In this document: positions 45,836 to 59,259 of the stretch, one piece after another | Layout of the letters: each line of letters begins with the position of its first letter | How positions within the stretch are numbered: position 1 is the stretch's first letter | From: Algimonas porphyrae | GTDB lineage: Bacteria; Pseudomonadota; Alphaproteobacteria; Caulobacterales; Maricaulaceae | Direction of reading: 5' to 3' | Assembly: GCF_041429795.1 (NCBI RefSeq) | Contig: NZ_CP163424.1 | Location: forward strand, 2,110,001 to 2,174,000 | DNA: 64,000 nucleotides | The notes under the pieces: generated by a model | The model's input: only the letters and a program-made list of their open reading frames with translations | What the model was told of the DNA's origin: nothing | Databases searched by the model: none | Made by a program: the position numbers and the translations under genes

Positions 45836-46755
45836 CCTGTTGCGGCGAGTTTCAGAACCTGTCGATAGGATGGCTGGATTTCCATCTCACCATGCTGCGC
45901 CGCCATGGCGCTGTGCAAATGCGGCAACTGCCAGCACGGCACATACATATAGGCGTGATGCTCGACATGATAGTTGACCCAGTAGGGCGCGAGAAAAACA
46001 CGCGCCAGCCAACCCGCTTTCGTCGTCCGCGCCTGTGTCAGAACATTGCCGTCCGTCGTGGTCAGCGCATGTTCGGCGATATTGCGGTTACGCAGCACAG
46101 CCATGAACCAGGTCGCCAGCGGTAGCAGCCAGAGAACCGGATAGATCCACCAGTGACCCGTTGCGGCGAGTCCCGCAAACAGGACGGCGTTGGTCACCAG
46201 CGTCGGCACCGGCGAGGTTTTCTGGAAGGCCTCCATCCCCGGCTCCGGTGCCGCTTTCAGTCCCGCCATGCGCAGCCGAAAGAACGTCTGCCCGGTCAGA
46301 TCGCGGATGAACTTCCGGCGCAGGCTCGCCCGCGTCACGGGAAACTTGGCCGAGAGCGGCAAATCCGGATCATCGTCGGACTGAGTGTAGCGATGATGTT
46401 TCAGATGATAATGCCGATAGGCAATCAGATCGCCCCCATAAGGCGCCGCCAGCAGCCACTTGCCGACAAATTCGTTGAGGACGCGGGTCTTGAATAGAAC
46501 CCCGTGCGCGGCATCGTGCATCAGGATCGCCATGCCGTGCTGCCGGGATCCGACCAGCAGGATCGCGAGCAGCAGGGTCAGCGGGTGGGTCCAGACCGCG
46601 GCCATGACCCAGGCCGCGATGATCACACCCCAGACATGCAATGTCAGCCAGAGGCCCCATAGATCGGACCGCCGGGACAGCGCTTGAACGGTCTCGCGAC
46701 GCAGATATGAGGCAGACGCTCCCATGCGGGCAAATTGCGCGTCATGATCAGTCAA
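45832..46755 (-). CDS. Fatty-acid desaturase family protein
   Basis: Integral-membrane di-iron oxygenase-type protein, 307 residues. The three histidine boxes are present: MHDAAHGVLF (about 80), YHLKHHRYTQSDDDPDL (about 115) and VNYHVEHHAYMYVP (about 265). Two to four hydrophobic segments flank them. It could be a fatty-acid desaturase or a carotenoid/sterol hydroxylase; substrate undetermined. Overlaps the start of the M28 peptidase gene by 4 nt, which suggests one transcript. Confidence 0.88.
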   Translation of the reverse strand: MTDHDAQFARMGASASYLRRETVQALSRRSDLWGLWLTLHVWGVIIAAWVMAAVWTHPLTLLLAILLVGSRQHGMAILMHDAAHGVLFKTRVLNEFVGKWLLAAPYGGDLIAYRHYHLKHHRYTQSDDDPDLPLSAKFPVTRASLRRKFIRDLTGQTFFRLRMAGLKAAPEPGMEAFQKTSPVPTLVTNAVLFAGLAATGHWWIYPVLWLLPLATWFMAVLRNRNIAEHALTTTDGNVLTQARTTKAGWLARVFLAPYWVNYHVEHHAYMYVPCWQLPHLHSAMAAQHGEMEIQPSYRQVLKLAATG

Positions 46756-46832
46756 GTCAATGCGGTGCCTTCACCCGGCTTGACCCGCCGACAAGGCGGG
46801 ATAGAACAGCCCAAAACGTAAAGATTGGGACC

Positions 46833-47450
46833 ATGCCGGATAAGTTAATCAAAGGGTATCGCGAGTTTCGCCTCTCCGATTTCGAAGAGCAGAAGAATCT
46901 CTACGAAACGCTCGGCAGGAGCGGACAGTCGCCGCGCGTCATGCTGATCTCATGCTCCGACAGCCGGGTCGATCCGACCGACATCTTTCACGCCTACCCT
47001 GGCGAGATGTTCGTGCTGCGCAATGTCGCGAATATCGTGCCTCGCGGCGATGTCGAAACACCGACCCCGAGTACGGCAGCTGCGCTGGAATATGCGGTCA
47101 ACATTCTCGGGGTGAAGGTCATCCTTGTCATGGGTCATGAGAGCTGCGGCGGGATCGAGGGGTGCCTGAACGGGATCGAAGACGGCTATGTCGGCGCATG
47201 GATCCGGCATTTGTCCCCCGCACGCGACCGGATACTGGCGCGGGGCTTGACGGGCAAGGATGCACAGACCGAACTGGAGCTGGAAGCCGTGCGGATGAGC
47301 CTGCAGAACCTGATGAGTTTCGACTTCATCGCGCAAAAGGTGCGCGACGGAGAACTCGTCCTCCAAGGGGCCTATTTCTCGATCATATCGGCCAAGCTGC
47401 TGATGATGGAACGCACCGGGGCCTTCGCCGAAGTCAGCCCGACCGAATAG
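46833..47450 (+). CDS. Beta-class carbonic anhydrase
   Basis: Hydrates CO2 to bicarbonate with a zinc ion. 205 residues from the ATG at 46833 (MPDKLIKGYREFRLSDFEEQ); the longer frame overlaps the divergent desaturase gene. Zinc ligands are visible in LISCSDSRVDPTDIFHA (Cys and the Asp-Arg dyad) and VMGHESCGGIEGCLNG (His and Cys). MFVLRNVANIVPRGD is also diagnostic. Convergent with ligA, 8 nt apart. Confidence 0.96.
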   Translation: MPDKLIKGYREFRLSDFEEQKNLYETLGRSGQSPRVMLISCSDSRVDPTDIFHAYPGEMFVLRNVANIVPRGDVETPTPSTAAALEYAVNILGVKVILVMGHESCGGIEGCLNGIEDGYVGAWIRHLSPARDRILARGLTGKDAQTELELEAVRMSLQNLMSFDFIAQKVRDGELVLQGAYFSIISAKLLMMERTGAFAEVSPTE

Positions 47451-47458
47451 TCGCCGGC

Positions 47459-51171
<3,713 letters not shown>

Positions 51172-51195
51172 GCAGCAGCTTTCCTTCCACGCACT

Positions 51196-52044
51196 CTAGA
51201 AGAGACGGTCGCGGAGCCTCTCAAAATAACCGCGATCACGGGGTTTGGTGATCTCGTCGTCCAGATCGACACCATATTCCGCCAGCAGCGCGTAGCTGTC
51301 TGCGTACCATTCGCTCTGCGGGTAGTTATAGCCGAGTACGGAGCCCACTTTGCGGGCCTCTTCGATGACGCCCAGCGTCACATAGGCCTCGACCATGCGG
51401 TGCATGGCCTCTTCCACCTGTGACGTCGTATCATAGTCGCGTACGACATTCTTGAACCGTATGATGGCGGCAAGCGGCTGGTTCTGGCGCAGATAGAAGC
51501 GGCCCACGGACATTTCCTTACCGGCCAAGTGGTCCTGCGTCAGTTCCAGTTTCAGACGCGCGTCGCGCGCATAATCGGATTCCGGGTAGCGACGGACAAC
51601 CTGCTGCAAAGCGGAGGCCGCATTCACAGTCGTTTCCTGATCCCGACCGACATCATAGATCTGGTCATAGAAATTGATGGCAATCAGATAGTAGGCGTAA
51701 GGCGCAGAATCGGAGCCGGGATGCAGGCCGATATAGCGCTGCGCCGTCGCAATACTGTCTTCGTAATCAGCAGCCCGATAGGAAGCATAGGAACTCATCA
51801 ACAGCGCCCGACGCGCCCATTCCGAAAATGGGTGCTGACGTTCGACTTCTTCGAAAAAGAGCTTGGCTTCATCCCAGCGCCCCTTTTCGAGTCGTTCCAC
51901 GGCCTCGTTATAGATCAGTTCCGCAGGGCGCTCGATATAAGCCAGCCGCTCACCCCTGTCGCCGCCGATACCAAGGGTCGAGCATGCCGAAAGCACCATG
52001 ACGGCCGATAATGCCAGCAGGCCTTTTATAAGTGTTGAGGTCAT
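51196..52044 (-). CDS. bamD: Outer-membrane assembly lipoprotein BamD
   Basis: Essential lipoprotein of the BAM complex that inserts outer-membrane beta-barrels. 282 residues, signal peptide with lipobox VLSACSTLG (Cys about 21). Five TPR-like repeats follow, beginning RPAELIYNEAVERLEKGRWD and including LLMSSYASYRAADYEDSIAT. Ends FERLRDRLF with TAG. Lies between lpxC and recN, as in Caulobacter. Confidence 0.97.
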   Translation of the reverse strand: MTSTLIKGLLALSAVMVLSACSTLGIGGDRGERLAYIERPAELIYNEAVERLEKGRWDEAKLFFEEVERQHPFSEWARRALLMSSYASYRAADYEDSIATAQRYIGLHPGSDSAPYAYYLIAINFYDQIYDVGRDQETTVNAASALQQVVRRYPESDYARDARLKLELTQDHLAGKEMSVGRFYLRQNQPLAAIIRFKNVVRDYDTTSQVEEAMHRMVEAYVTLGVIEEARKVGSVLGYNYPQSEWYADSYALLAEYGVDLDDEITKPRDRGYFERLRDRLF

Positions 52045-52117
52045 CGGAATCCCGTGCGCACAAAAGTGTGTCGCTGGCTCTTAGCGGGCGCGTTCAATAG
52101 ACGAAAGTGAGAATATC

Positions 52118-53068
52118 TTAAGCCGGAACGGCAATCGCAGAGTTCGGCCCGGTCAAATCGCGCAATCTGGCCTTCATCATGGCAATAATCGCCTTCGTCC
52201 CCGGCAAGGACACATAATCCCAGGCATCACCCGTCGCGAACAATTTGGTCAGCAGATCATGGTTGAGACCGTGACCCGATTTTACAGTCGTGACCCGGCC
52301 CAGAATGGGACCGCCAAGATACATGTCGCCCATCAGGTCCAAAGCCTTGTGGCGAACGAATTCATCATCGAAGCGCAGACCGCCGGGATTGAGAACAGCG
52401 CCATCTTCGACCACGACCGCATTATCCAGCGAGCCGCCCTTGGACAGACCGGCCTCTTGCAGGGCGGCGACCTCATGCATGCGGGCAAAGGTCCGCGCCG
52501 ACGCCAGTCGTTCACGAAAGGCCCGGACGTCTGGTGCGATTTGCAGACGCTGTCGCCCGATGGCCGGATCGTCAAAGTCGATCGTCACATCCAGCTCGAA
52601 CGCATCACAGGGCTCGATCCGAGCCGACCCGTAGCCGTCGGATACTTCGATCGGTTTCAGGATACGGACGTAACGACGAGCCGCCGCCTGACGCTCAAGG
52701 CCGACCTGTTCGATCAGTTTCAAAAAGGGTTCCGCCGAGCCATCGAGCGCCGGCAGTTCAGGCCCATCAAGTTCGATCAGAAGATTATCGACCCCGGCTG
52801 CGCATAGAGCGGCGATAAGGTGTTCGATCGTGGAGACTCCAATTCCGGCTGCATTGGAAATGGTCGTGCAGTTCCGGACGCCCGTAACGGATTCAGGCGT
52901 GACCGGAATCAGATTGTCGCGGTCCGTAATGTCGCTGCGACGGAACATCAGACCCGTATCGGGCGCAGCAGGCGTCATCACCAATCGCGTCTGCTGTCCG
53001 CCATGAAGCGAAATACCGGCGCAGACTGCCGGAGCGCGAAGCGTAGATTGTCGTCTGACATTGGCCAT
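52118..53068 (-). CDS. lpxC: UDP-3-O-acyl-N-acetylglucosamine deacetylase
   Basis: Zinc enzyme committing UDP-sugar to lipid A synthesis. 316 residues from MANVRRQSTLRAPAVCAGIS at 53068; a longer frame adds an unlikely N-terminus. Metal motifs: STIEHLIAALCAAGVDNLLI (His), then FVRHKALDLMGDMYLGG (HKxxD). Substrate-binding glycine segment ELPALDGSAEPFLKLI and NAVVVEDGAVLNPGGLRFDD. It follows ftsZ with 157 nt between and presumably has its own promoter or is read from ftsZ. Confidence 0.97.
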   Translation of the reverse strand: MANVRRQSTLRAPAVCAGISLHGGQQTRLVMTPAAPDTGLMFRRSDITDRDNLIPVTPESVTGVRNCTTISNAAGIGVSTIEHLIAALCAAGVDNLLIELDGPELPALDGSAEPFLKLIEQVGLERQAAARRYVRILKPIEVSDGYGSARIEPCDAFELDVTIDFDDPAIGRQRLQIAPDVRAFRERLASARTFARMHEVAALQEAGLSKGGSLDNAVVVEDGAVLNPGGLRFDDEFVRHKALDLMGDMYLGGPILGRVTTVKSGHGLNHDLLTKLFATGDAWDYVSLPGTKAIIAMMKARLRDLTGPNSAIAVPA

Positions 53069-53225
53069 AGAGGTTCTCGCAAGTTTGCTACGGCGTGTAA
53101 CGCGCGAGAACAAGCAACGCTCCGTGACGCAATGTTACGAAGCAATGTCATTGAAATTGTTGAAAACTTATCCCGAAAGGGGAATCGAAATCAAACCATC
53201 GCCTGTCAGGCGAATATGGGGCGCT

Positions 53226-54701
53226 TTAGCGGTTTTGACGCCTCAGAAAGCTCGGAATTTCAAGCTCGTCATCCATGTCATCGCCGAACAGATCGCCTGA
53301 TCGGCTTTTGGTTTCTGTGGCGCGCGGCTCCGGCGTTGCAACCGGACGGCGCGATTTTCGTCCCCAGAGACCGAAGGGACGCCGTGTTTCTGCAGCTACA
53401 GGGGTTTCCGGCACGGCGGGTGCCGCGATCGGTACGACTGGCTGGATCTGCGGTTGAACCTCGGCGACAGGCGTCACGCCTGCCGATGGAGGCGTCGGAG
53501 CGGGCTGCGCACTGCCGCCCTGAACGCGTGGCGGATAGGCTGTGTCGTTTCGCGACTGGAATGGCGGCGGGCCGTTGACTGCGATCGGTTCCGCGACAGT
53601 TTCGTCCTCGAAACCGTAGTCCTTGTAGGCGGCGCGGGCTTCGGCCTCGGCCTTTTCGTGTGCACCCAGTTCGACGATCGGGGCCGGTTCGGCAACAGGC
53701 GCTTCGGTGAAGCGGCCCGGCGATTCAGCCCGGATCGCAGCATCCACACCCGTCGCGACGACGGACACGCGCACGACACCGTCCAGCGCCGCATCCAGCG
53801 CCGAGCCGACGATGATATTGGCATCTTCGTCGACTTCGTTGCGAATCATCTGCGCAGCTTCGTCCACTTCGTAAAGCGTGAGGTCGTCACCGCCCGTAAT
53901 ATTGATCAGAACACCTTTCGCGCCCTTGAGCGACACGTCATCGAGCAGCGGATTGTTAATGGCCTTCTGTGCGGCTTCGACGGCGCGTGATTCGCCGGTC
54001 GCTTCGCCCGTCCCCATCATGGCCTTGCCCATTTCGTCCATAACCGTGCGGACATCGTTGAAATCGAGATTGATCAGGCCGGGCACGACCATGAGGTCGG
54101 TCACACCGCGAACACCGGAATAAAGCACTTCGTCGGCCAGCTGAAAGGCATCAGCCATTGTGGTGCGCTCTGTCGCAACACGGAACAGGTTCTGGTTCGG
54201 AATGGTGATCATCGTATCGACGGAGGCGTAGAGATTTTCGATCCCCTGATCCGCCAGTTTCATGCGGCGCGAGCCTTCGAACATGAAGGGTTTGGTGACA
54301 ATGCCGACGGTCAGAATGCCGCGATCGCGGGCTGCACGTGCAATGACGGGGGCTGCGCCTGTCCCGGTGCCACCGCCCATACCAGCGGCAACGAAGAGCA
54401 TGTGCGCGCCGTCCAGATGCACCAGAATTTCGTCCAGGCTTTCTTCGGCGGACTGCTCGCCAACCTCAGGCCGCATACCGGCACCCAGACCCTGGGTGAT
54501 CCCGGAACCCATCTGCACCCGACGATCAGCCTTGGAGAGCGCCAGAGCCTGAGCGTCCGTATTGGCGACGACGAATTCGACCCCGTCCAGGCCGGCCTCG
54601 ATCATATTGTTGACGGCGTTCCCTCCGGCCCCGCCAACGCCGATGACGACGATACGCGGCTTGAGTTCAACGGATTGCGGCATTTGGAACGTGATCGGCA
54701 T
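53226..54701 (-). CDS. ftsZ: Cell-division GTPase FtsZ
   Basis: Tubulin homologue that builds the division ring. 491 residues from ATG 54701; a GTG 9 nt upstream is also in frame. GTP-binding features: [20 protein letters not shown], tubulin signature [17 protein letters not shown] (about 107-123) and the T7-loop region [19 protein letters not shown]. An Ala/Pro-rich linker of about 170 residues precedes the C-terminal peptide [12 protein letters not shown], which binds FtsA and others. ftsQ and ftsA, usual upstream neighbours, are absent. Confidence 0.98.
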   Translation of the reverse strand: MPITFQMPQSVELKPRIVVIGVGGAGGNAVNNMIEAGLDGVEFVVANTDAQALALSKADRRVQMGSGITQGLGAGMRPEVGEQSAEESLDEILVHLDGAHMLFVAAGMGGGTGTGAAPVIARAARDRGILTVGIVTKPFMFEGSRRMKLADQGIENLYASVDTMITIPNQNLFRVATERTTMADAFQLADEVLYSGVRGVTDLMVVPGLINLDFNDVRTVMDEMGKAMMGTGEATGESRAVEAAQKAINNPLLDDVSLKGAKGVLINITGGDDLTLYEVDEAAQMIRNEVDEDANIIVGSALDAALDGVVRVSVVATGVDAAIRAESPGRFTEAPVAEPAPIVELGAHEKAEAEARAAYKDYGFEDETVAEPIAVNGPPPFQSRNDTAYPPRVQGGSAQPAPTPPSAGVTPVAEVQPQIQPVVPIAAPAVPETPVAAETRRPFGLWGRKSRRPVATPEPRATETKSRSGDLFGDDMDDELEIPSFLRRQNR

Positions 54702-54754
54702 CGACAGCACCCAATATGGTCAACGTATAGTTAAGTGTGTCTCGCCCGAAATGA

Positions 54755-54769
54755 TTAACGGGCCGTTTA
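54755..54769. promoter_or_regulatory. Candidate CtrA-binding site upstream of ftsZ
   Basis: TTAA-CGGGCCG-TTTA, one mismatch from TTAA-N7-TTAA, 54 nt upstream of the ftsZ ATG. Caulobacter ftsZ is known to be repressed by CtrA. A second GTTAA half-site lies near 54730. The match is by eye; the same region is also the divergent promoter for the transporter gene. Confidence 0.45.
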
Positions 54770-54866
54770 GACGTGCCATTCTTTCGCTGTGATGCCCCGC
54801 TTTTATGATGCTCTGACTTGCGATTTTGCAATTGCTAAGCCTCGGCACCGGGCCTAGTCGCCATGA

Positions 54867-56108
54867 ATGAGCGATCCCGCCACACATCCCAAAGCCCCTG
54901 AGAGTACTCTCAATATCGGCATGCGCGAGTTCGTGGCCATGATGGCGGCTATCTTTGGGCTGCAGGCCCTGGGCATCGACATCATGCTGCCCGCGCTGGA
55001 GCAGATCGGGACCTTTTACCAGATCGCCGATCCGAATGATCAACAATGGATCGTCGTCGCATTTGTTCTCGGATTTGGTTTTCCGCAGCTCATCTGGGGA
55101 CCTGTTGCTGATCGGTACGGTCGCAAGATTCTATTGCAATGTTCGCTCGTCGGCTATGCCATTTTCGGCATTGCCTGCATGTTTGCGCCAAGCTTCGAGA
55201 TGCTACTACTCTTCCGTTTGCTGCAGGGCATCAGCTGCTCAGGGACGCGGGTCAGCGCCGGCGCGATCATCCGCGATGTCTCCGCTGGCCGTGCCATGGC
55301 CCGAATCATGAGCTTGGTTTTCACGGTTTTCATGGTCGTTCCGATCCTTGCGCCCGGCATCGGCACGCTGATTATCGCCTTGATGGGCTGGCCGTGGACA
55401 TTCGGGATGCTCGGCGTGTTTGCCTTCCTTGTCTTCTTCTGGACGGCATTCCGATTGCCCGCGACCATGAAAGAACCGCGTCCGATCAATCTGGCCAATG
55501 TGGTAGACGGATTTCGCCGTGTCTTCAGCCACCGGACAAGCTTCGGCTATATGTGCGCCTCGGGCGTGATCTTCGGTTCGCTCTTTGCCTTCATTGCTGC
55601 CAGCGAGCAGGTGTTTGACGAAGTCTTTGACCGCGCCGACCTGTTCTGGGCGTATTTCGCCGGCATTGCGGGCGGCCTCGCCGTCATGAACTATCTGAAC
55701 TCCCGCGTTGTCGAACAGCTCGGCATGCGGCGGATCAGCCATACCATGGTGATCATCTTCATCCTGTCGGCTGGTCTGAACCTCGCCTATATGCAGTTCA
55801 TCGGGCAGAATTTCTGGGTGTTCTACACCTTGTTCATCGTCAGTTTTGCCTGTTTCGGCATGATGGGCGCGAACTTCGCCAGCCTGGCGCTCGAACCGAT
55901 GGGTGATATCGCCGGGACCGCCAATGCGGTTTATGGCTTCTTCACCTCCACCGGGGCGAGCCTGATCGGCCTGTTCATCGCGCAGCAGTTCAACGGCACC
56001 GTTATACCGATCCTGATCGGCTTCGTCGGCCTGGGCCTGACATCGCTCACCATTATTCTGATCACGGAGCGTGGAAAATTGTTCGAAATCGGCGCGGGTA
56101 AGGCATAA
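54867..56108 (+). CDS. Bcr/CflA-type drug-resistance MFS transporter
   Basis: Twelve-segment major facilitator antiporter, 413 residues. FVAMMAAIFGLQALGIDIML starts the first helix; the GxxxDRxGRK loop appears as WGPVADRYGRKILLQ (about 81-95), and the TM5 exporter motif region is FTVFMVVPILAPGIGTLIIA (with the PxxxP..G pattern). Probable polyspecific efflux. Diverges from ftsZ. The 3' end lies over the terminator of the next, convergent gene. Confidence 0.9.
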   Translation: MSDPATHPKAPESTLNIGMREFVAMMAAIFGLQALGIDIMLPALEQIGTFYQIADPNDQQWIVVAFVLGFGFPQLIWGPVADRYGRKILLQCSLVGYAIFGIACMFAPSFEMLLLFRLLQGISCSGTRVSAGAIIRDVSAGRAMARIMSLVFTVFMVVPILAPGIGTLIIALMGWPWTFGMLGVFAFLVFFWTAFRLPATMKEPRPINLANVVDGFRRVFSHRTSFGYMCASGVIFGSLFAFIAASEQVFDEVFDRADLFWAYFAGIAGGLAVMNYLNSRVVEQLGMRRISHTMVIIFILSAGLNLAYMQFIGQNFWVFYTLFIVSFACFGMMGANFASLALEPMGDIAGTANAVYGFFTSTGASLIGLFIAQQFNGTVIPILIGFVGLGLTSLTIILITERGKLFEIGAGKA

Positions 56109-56132
56109 AAAAGCCCTCGCCGAAGCGAGGGC
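56107..56132 (-). terminator. Intrinsic terminator of the acyl-CoA synthetase gene
   Basis: Stem GCCCTCGC (56113-56120), loop CGAA, GCGAGGGC (56125-56132), and on the minus strand a T-run from 56112 to 56107. It lies about 30 nt after the stop of the minus-strand gene and overlaps the last codons of the transporter gene, which may use the same hairpin less efficiently. Confidence 0.85.
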
Positions 56133-56159
56133 TGACACGATCACGTCTCGAACACGGCC

Positions 56160-57788
56160 CTAGTCGGCACCTTCCAGATCGAAGTCCTTATATTGCACCT
56201 TCAACTCGCGCTTCAGGATCTTGCCTGTCGCGCCGAGTGGGAGTTCGTCCTGGAACACGATGGCATCAGGCATCCACCATTTGGCGCATTTATTGGCGAT
56301 ACAGGATTTGATCTCGTCCTTGTTCGGCTCCTTGCCGGGCACGGGCTGAACAATCAACATGGGCCGTTCCTGCCACTTTTCGTGACGCACGCCGATGCAG
56401 GCCGCCATGGCCACATCCGGATGATCACAGGCAGCATTTTCGACTTCGATCGAAGAGACCCACTCGCCACCGGATTTGATCACATCCTTGGACCGGTCCG
56501 TGATCTCCATATAGCCTTCGGGATGCAGCGCGGCGACGTCGCCTGTCGCGAACCAGCCATCATCCGTAAATGCGTCGGAACCGGCACCCTTGAAATAGCC
56601 GGACGCAACCCAAGGGCCGCGCACATGCAGGTGTCCGGAAGCTTCGCCGTCTGCAGGCAACTCATGGCCTTCATCATCGACAATACGCATTTCGACGCCG
56701 TAGATACGGCGGCCAGCCAGCAATTTGTGCCGGACTGTCGCTTCGTAATCATCCATGTCCGTGTCCGGATGCGGCGCATAGGTCGAGCCGAGCGGAGAGG
56801 TTTCCGTCATACCCCAGCCCTGCTGCATCGGAATACCGAGATCGAGCTCATAGGCGCGCAGCAGGCTTTCCGGCAGTGCCGAACCACCGACCAGTGCCTT
56901 CTTGACCTTGGGCAGGTTGATGCCTTCCGCCTTGCAGTGATTGTAAATGCCGAGCCAGACGGTCGGCACGCCCGCCATCAGCGTCACGCCTTCCTGCAGG
57001 ATCACGCGTGTCAGGTTCGGACCATCCAGTGCCGGACCCGGCATGACCAGTTTCGCCCCGACCATGGCCGCCGAATAGACGAGACCCCAGGCGGACACAT
57101 GGAACATCGGGACGACGCCGAGGATTGTGTCTGCGCCGCCGCCGCCGATAACATCCGTCGCACAGCCGGCCATGGCATGCAGGATGGTCGAGCGGTGACT
57201 GTAGAGAACCCCTTTCGGATCGCCGGTCGTACCTGACGTGTAGCAGAGGGTGCAGGCGGTGTTTTCGTCAAACCTTGGCCAGTCGATCGTATCCGCTGCG
57301 CCTGCGATGAAGCCTTCATAGTCGATTGCGAAGGGCACGCTGTCAGGTTTCTGATCCGCATCGGTCAGGCTGACCCAGCGTTCGACTGTCGGGCAGACCT
57401 TGTGAATGCCGGCGGCGATGGGCGCGAAGGTCGTATCGAACATGACATATTTGTCTTCGGCATGATTGACCATCCAGGCGATCTGTTCGGGTTTCAGGCG
57501 CGGATTGATCGTGTGCACGATCGCGCCGATGGAACTGACGGCGTAGTAGATTTCTATGTGACGGTAATTGTTCCACGCGATGGTGGCGACGCGGTCGCCC
57601 ATCTTCACACCGGCGTCGAGCAGCGCATTCGCCAGTTTGCGCACACGGACGGCGCAATCCGCCCATCCGTAGCGGTGCTCGGTCAGGTCGGTGTTCACAG
57701 ACATGATCTCGCGTTTCGAATGCACCGTCGCGGCATGTTCGATCAGATCTGAAATCATGAGCTCGCGGCTCATCATAAGGCCCAGCAT
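56160..57788 (-). CDS. Fatty-acid/long-chain acyl-CoA synthetase
   Basis: ANL-superfamily adenylating enzyme, 542 residues. ATP motif TLCYTSGTTGDPKGVLYSHR (about 186-205), gate/A5 motif GWGMTETSPLGS, A7/A8 motif DDGWFATGDVAALHPEGYME with ITDRSKDVIKSGGEWVSS, and the C-terminal catalytic lysine in LPLGATGKILKRELK (about 523). It fits the medium/long-chain fatty-acyl-CoA ligase group; substrate length unknown. Starts by ATG 57788 behind GGGGAA, with other ATGs nearby. Confidence 0.93.
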   Translation of the reverse strand: MLGLMMSRELMISDLIEHAATVHSKREIMSVNTDLTEHRYGWADCAVRVRKLANALLDAGVKMGDRVATIAWNNYRHIEIYYAVSSIGAIVHTINPRLKPEQIAWMVNHAEDKYVMFDTTFAPIAAGIHKVCPTVERWVSLTDADQKPDSVPFAIDYEGFIAGAADTIDWPRFDENTACTLCYTSGTTGDPKGVLYSHRSTILHAMAGCATDVIGGGGADTILGVVPMFHVSAWGLVYSAAMVGAKLVMPGPALDGPNLTRVILQEGVTLMAGVPTVWLGIYNHCKAEGINLPKVKKALVGGSALPESLLRAYELDLGIPMQQGWGMTETSPLGSTYAPHPDTDMDDYEATVRHKLLAGRRIYGVEMRIVDDEGHELPADGEASGHLHVRGPWVASGYFKGAGSDAFTDDGWFATGDVAALHPEGYMEITDRSKDVIKSGGEWVSSIEVENAACDHPDVAMAACIGVRHEKWQERPMLIVQPVPGKEPNKDEIKSCIANKCAKWWMPDAIVFQDELPLGATGKILKRELKVQYKDFDLEGAD

Positions 57789-57869
57789 TGGCAGGTTCCC
57801 CGGTTATGTTTCTCTTGATTGTGGGCGTCTTTTTCAGACATGGGCGGATGGGTCAACTCGGAGAGCGCG

Positions 57870-58835
57870 ATGAACACCCCATCTTACGAAGATGTGTTGA
57901 AAGCGGCGGAGCGTATCGACGGTCACGCTGTGAAGACACCGTTGTTGCACTCGCCGGATATTGACGCGATCGCAGGCGCGGAAATCCACTTCAAGGCCGA
58001 GTGCCTGCAACATGTCGGGGCCTTCAAATATCGCGGCGCGCGCAACCGCTTGGCGGCCATGTCGGACACTGAACGCGAACGCGGCGTCGTCGCCTTTTCC
58101 TCCGGCAATCACGCGCAAGGTGTGGCCCGCGCTGCAAAAGAACTGGGCATCGATGCCATCATCGTCATGCCGTCGGATGCGCCTGCGGTGAAGGTCGCCG
58201 GTGTCCGCCGCGATGGGGCGACCATTGTCAGCTATGATCGCCTCAACGAAAGCCGCGAAGCGATCGCCGCCCAGATCGCAGAGGAAGACGGGCGCACCAT
58301 CGTCCCATCCTACGATGATCCATACATCATAGCCGGACAGGGGACGGTCGGGCTGGAGATCGCGCGCTCCGATCTGGATTTCGATGCGCTTGTCACGTGT
58401 ATGGGTGGTGGCGGGCTCTGTGCAGGAATCAGCCTCGCCATGGGACAGGAAAGCCCCGAGACCCATATCTTCGGGTCCGAACCGACCCATTACAATGACC
58501 ATCAGATGAGCCTGCGCAGCGGTTCGCGACAGCGGATCCGCGACGACGCACCACCGACCCTGTGTGATGCCATCATGACTCCGACGCCTGGGCAGATGAC
58601 CTGGCCGATCAACGCAGAATTGCTCACGGACGTCTTCGACGTCTCCGACGAGAACTGTCTTTACGCAATGAAACTGGCCAGAACGCATCTGGATGTGACA
58701 CTCGAACCTGGCGGGGCCGCCGCAATGGCAGCGGTCGTGACGGGTCGGTTGCCAGATCACTATCAGCGCGTGGCCGTCATACTATCGGGCGGAAACGTCG
58801 ACCCGGACGTGCTGGAGCGGGCTTTAAGGACATGA
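57870..58835 (+). CDS. PLP-dependent threonine dehydratase/serine racemase-like enzyme
   Basis: Fold-type II PLP enzyme, 321 residues from the ATG at 57870 (MNTPSYEDVLKAAERIDG). PLP lysine in VGAFKYRGARNRLAA (about 53), phosphate-cradle VTCMGGGGLCAGISLA (about 184) and SSGNHAQGVARAAKELGID. There is no C-terminal ACT regulatory domain, so it is of catabolic or serine-racemase type. It may act with tdh 1.1 kb away on threonine, though no direct link is shown. Confidence 0.9.
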   Translation: MNTPSYEDVLKAAERIDGHAVKTPLLHSPDIDAIAGAEIHFKAECLQHVGAFKYRGARNRLAAMSDTERERGVVAFSSGNHAQGVARAAKELGIDAIIVMPSDAPAVKVAGVRRDGATIVSYDRLNESREAIAAQIAEEDGRTIVPSYDDPYIIAGQGTVGLEIARSDLDFDALVTCMGGGGLCAGISLAMGQESPETHIFGSEPTHYNDHQMSLRSGSRQRIRDDAPPTLCDAIMTPTPGQMTWPINAELLTDVFDVSDENCLYAMKLARTHLDVTLEPGGAAAMAAVVTGRLPDHYQRVAVILSGGNVDPDVLERALRT

Positions 58836-58848
58836 GGTGAGATCAACA

Positions 58849-59259
58849 ATGAATGTCCGTAATCTCAACAAACTTGAGATGGAAGGGTTAGATCAGTCTC
58901 GTAAATTGGCTTTGCGATTGATGAACGCGACCACAGATTTTACGACGAATGCCTTTGACCAAGCCTATGCTGATGTCCTTGAAAATACCGCGAGCAACAT
59001 TTTATTCCAGTCTGCATTAGGCATAGCTTTAGGCGATCTTATTCTCTCGAAAAGCGACTACATATGGTTGAGAGTGGAAGACAAATATGGTGAAGAAACA
59101 GCCGTTGGTCTCCCGGATCCTCAAATCGTCTGTTATCCAATTAGCATAATTCAGAAACGACTTGCTTCAAAAGAGAGAATGGACTCTGCACAACTTGTGA
59201 GATCGACAATCAGCGCCATGGAAGAGATGAGAATATCTGGCGAGTATAGATCAAACTAA
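58849..59259 (+). CDS. DUF3806-family protein, low-GC gene
   Basis: 136 residues from the ATG at 58849 (an in-frame GTG lies 12 nt earlier). The centre ALGIALGDLILSKSDYIWLR, VEDKYGEETAVGLPD and CYPISIIQKRL matches DUF3806, a family of small soluble proteins of unknown function. By eye, GC content is clearly lower than in all neighbours, with many A/T third positions, which suggests recent arrival by horizontal transfer. It starts right behind the dehydratase gene; possibly a stand-alone immunity-like or accessory protein, but no toxin partner is seen. Confidence 0.72.
   Translation: MNVRNLNKLEMEGLDQSRKLALRLMNATTDFTTNAFDQAYADVLENTASNILFQSALGIALGDLILSKSDYIWLRVEDKYGEETAVGLPDPQIVCYPISIIQKRLASKERMDSAQLVRSTISAMEEMRISGEYRSN

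Noticed and set aside
55239-56144. 301-codon frame opposite the Bcr/CflA transporter
   Set aside because: Rich in D, E, H and R with no recognisable domain; antisense shadow of a membrane-protein gene.
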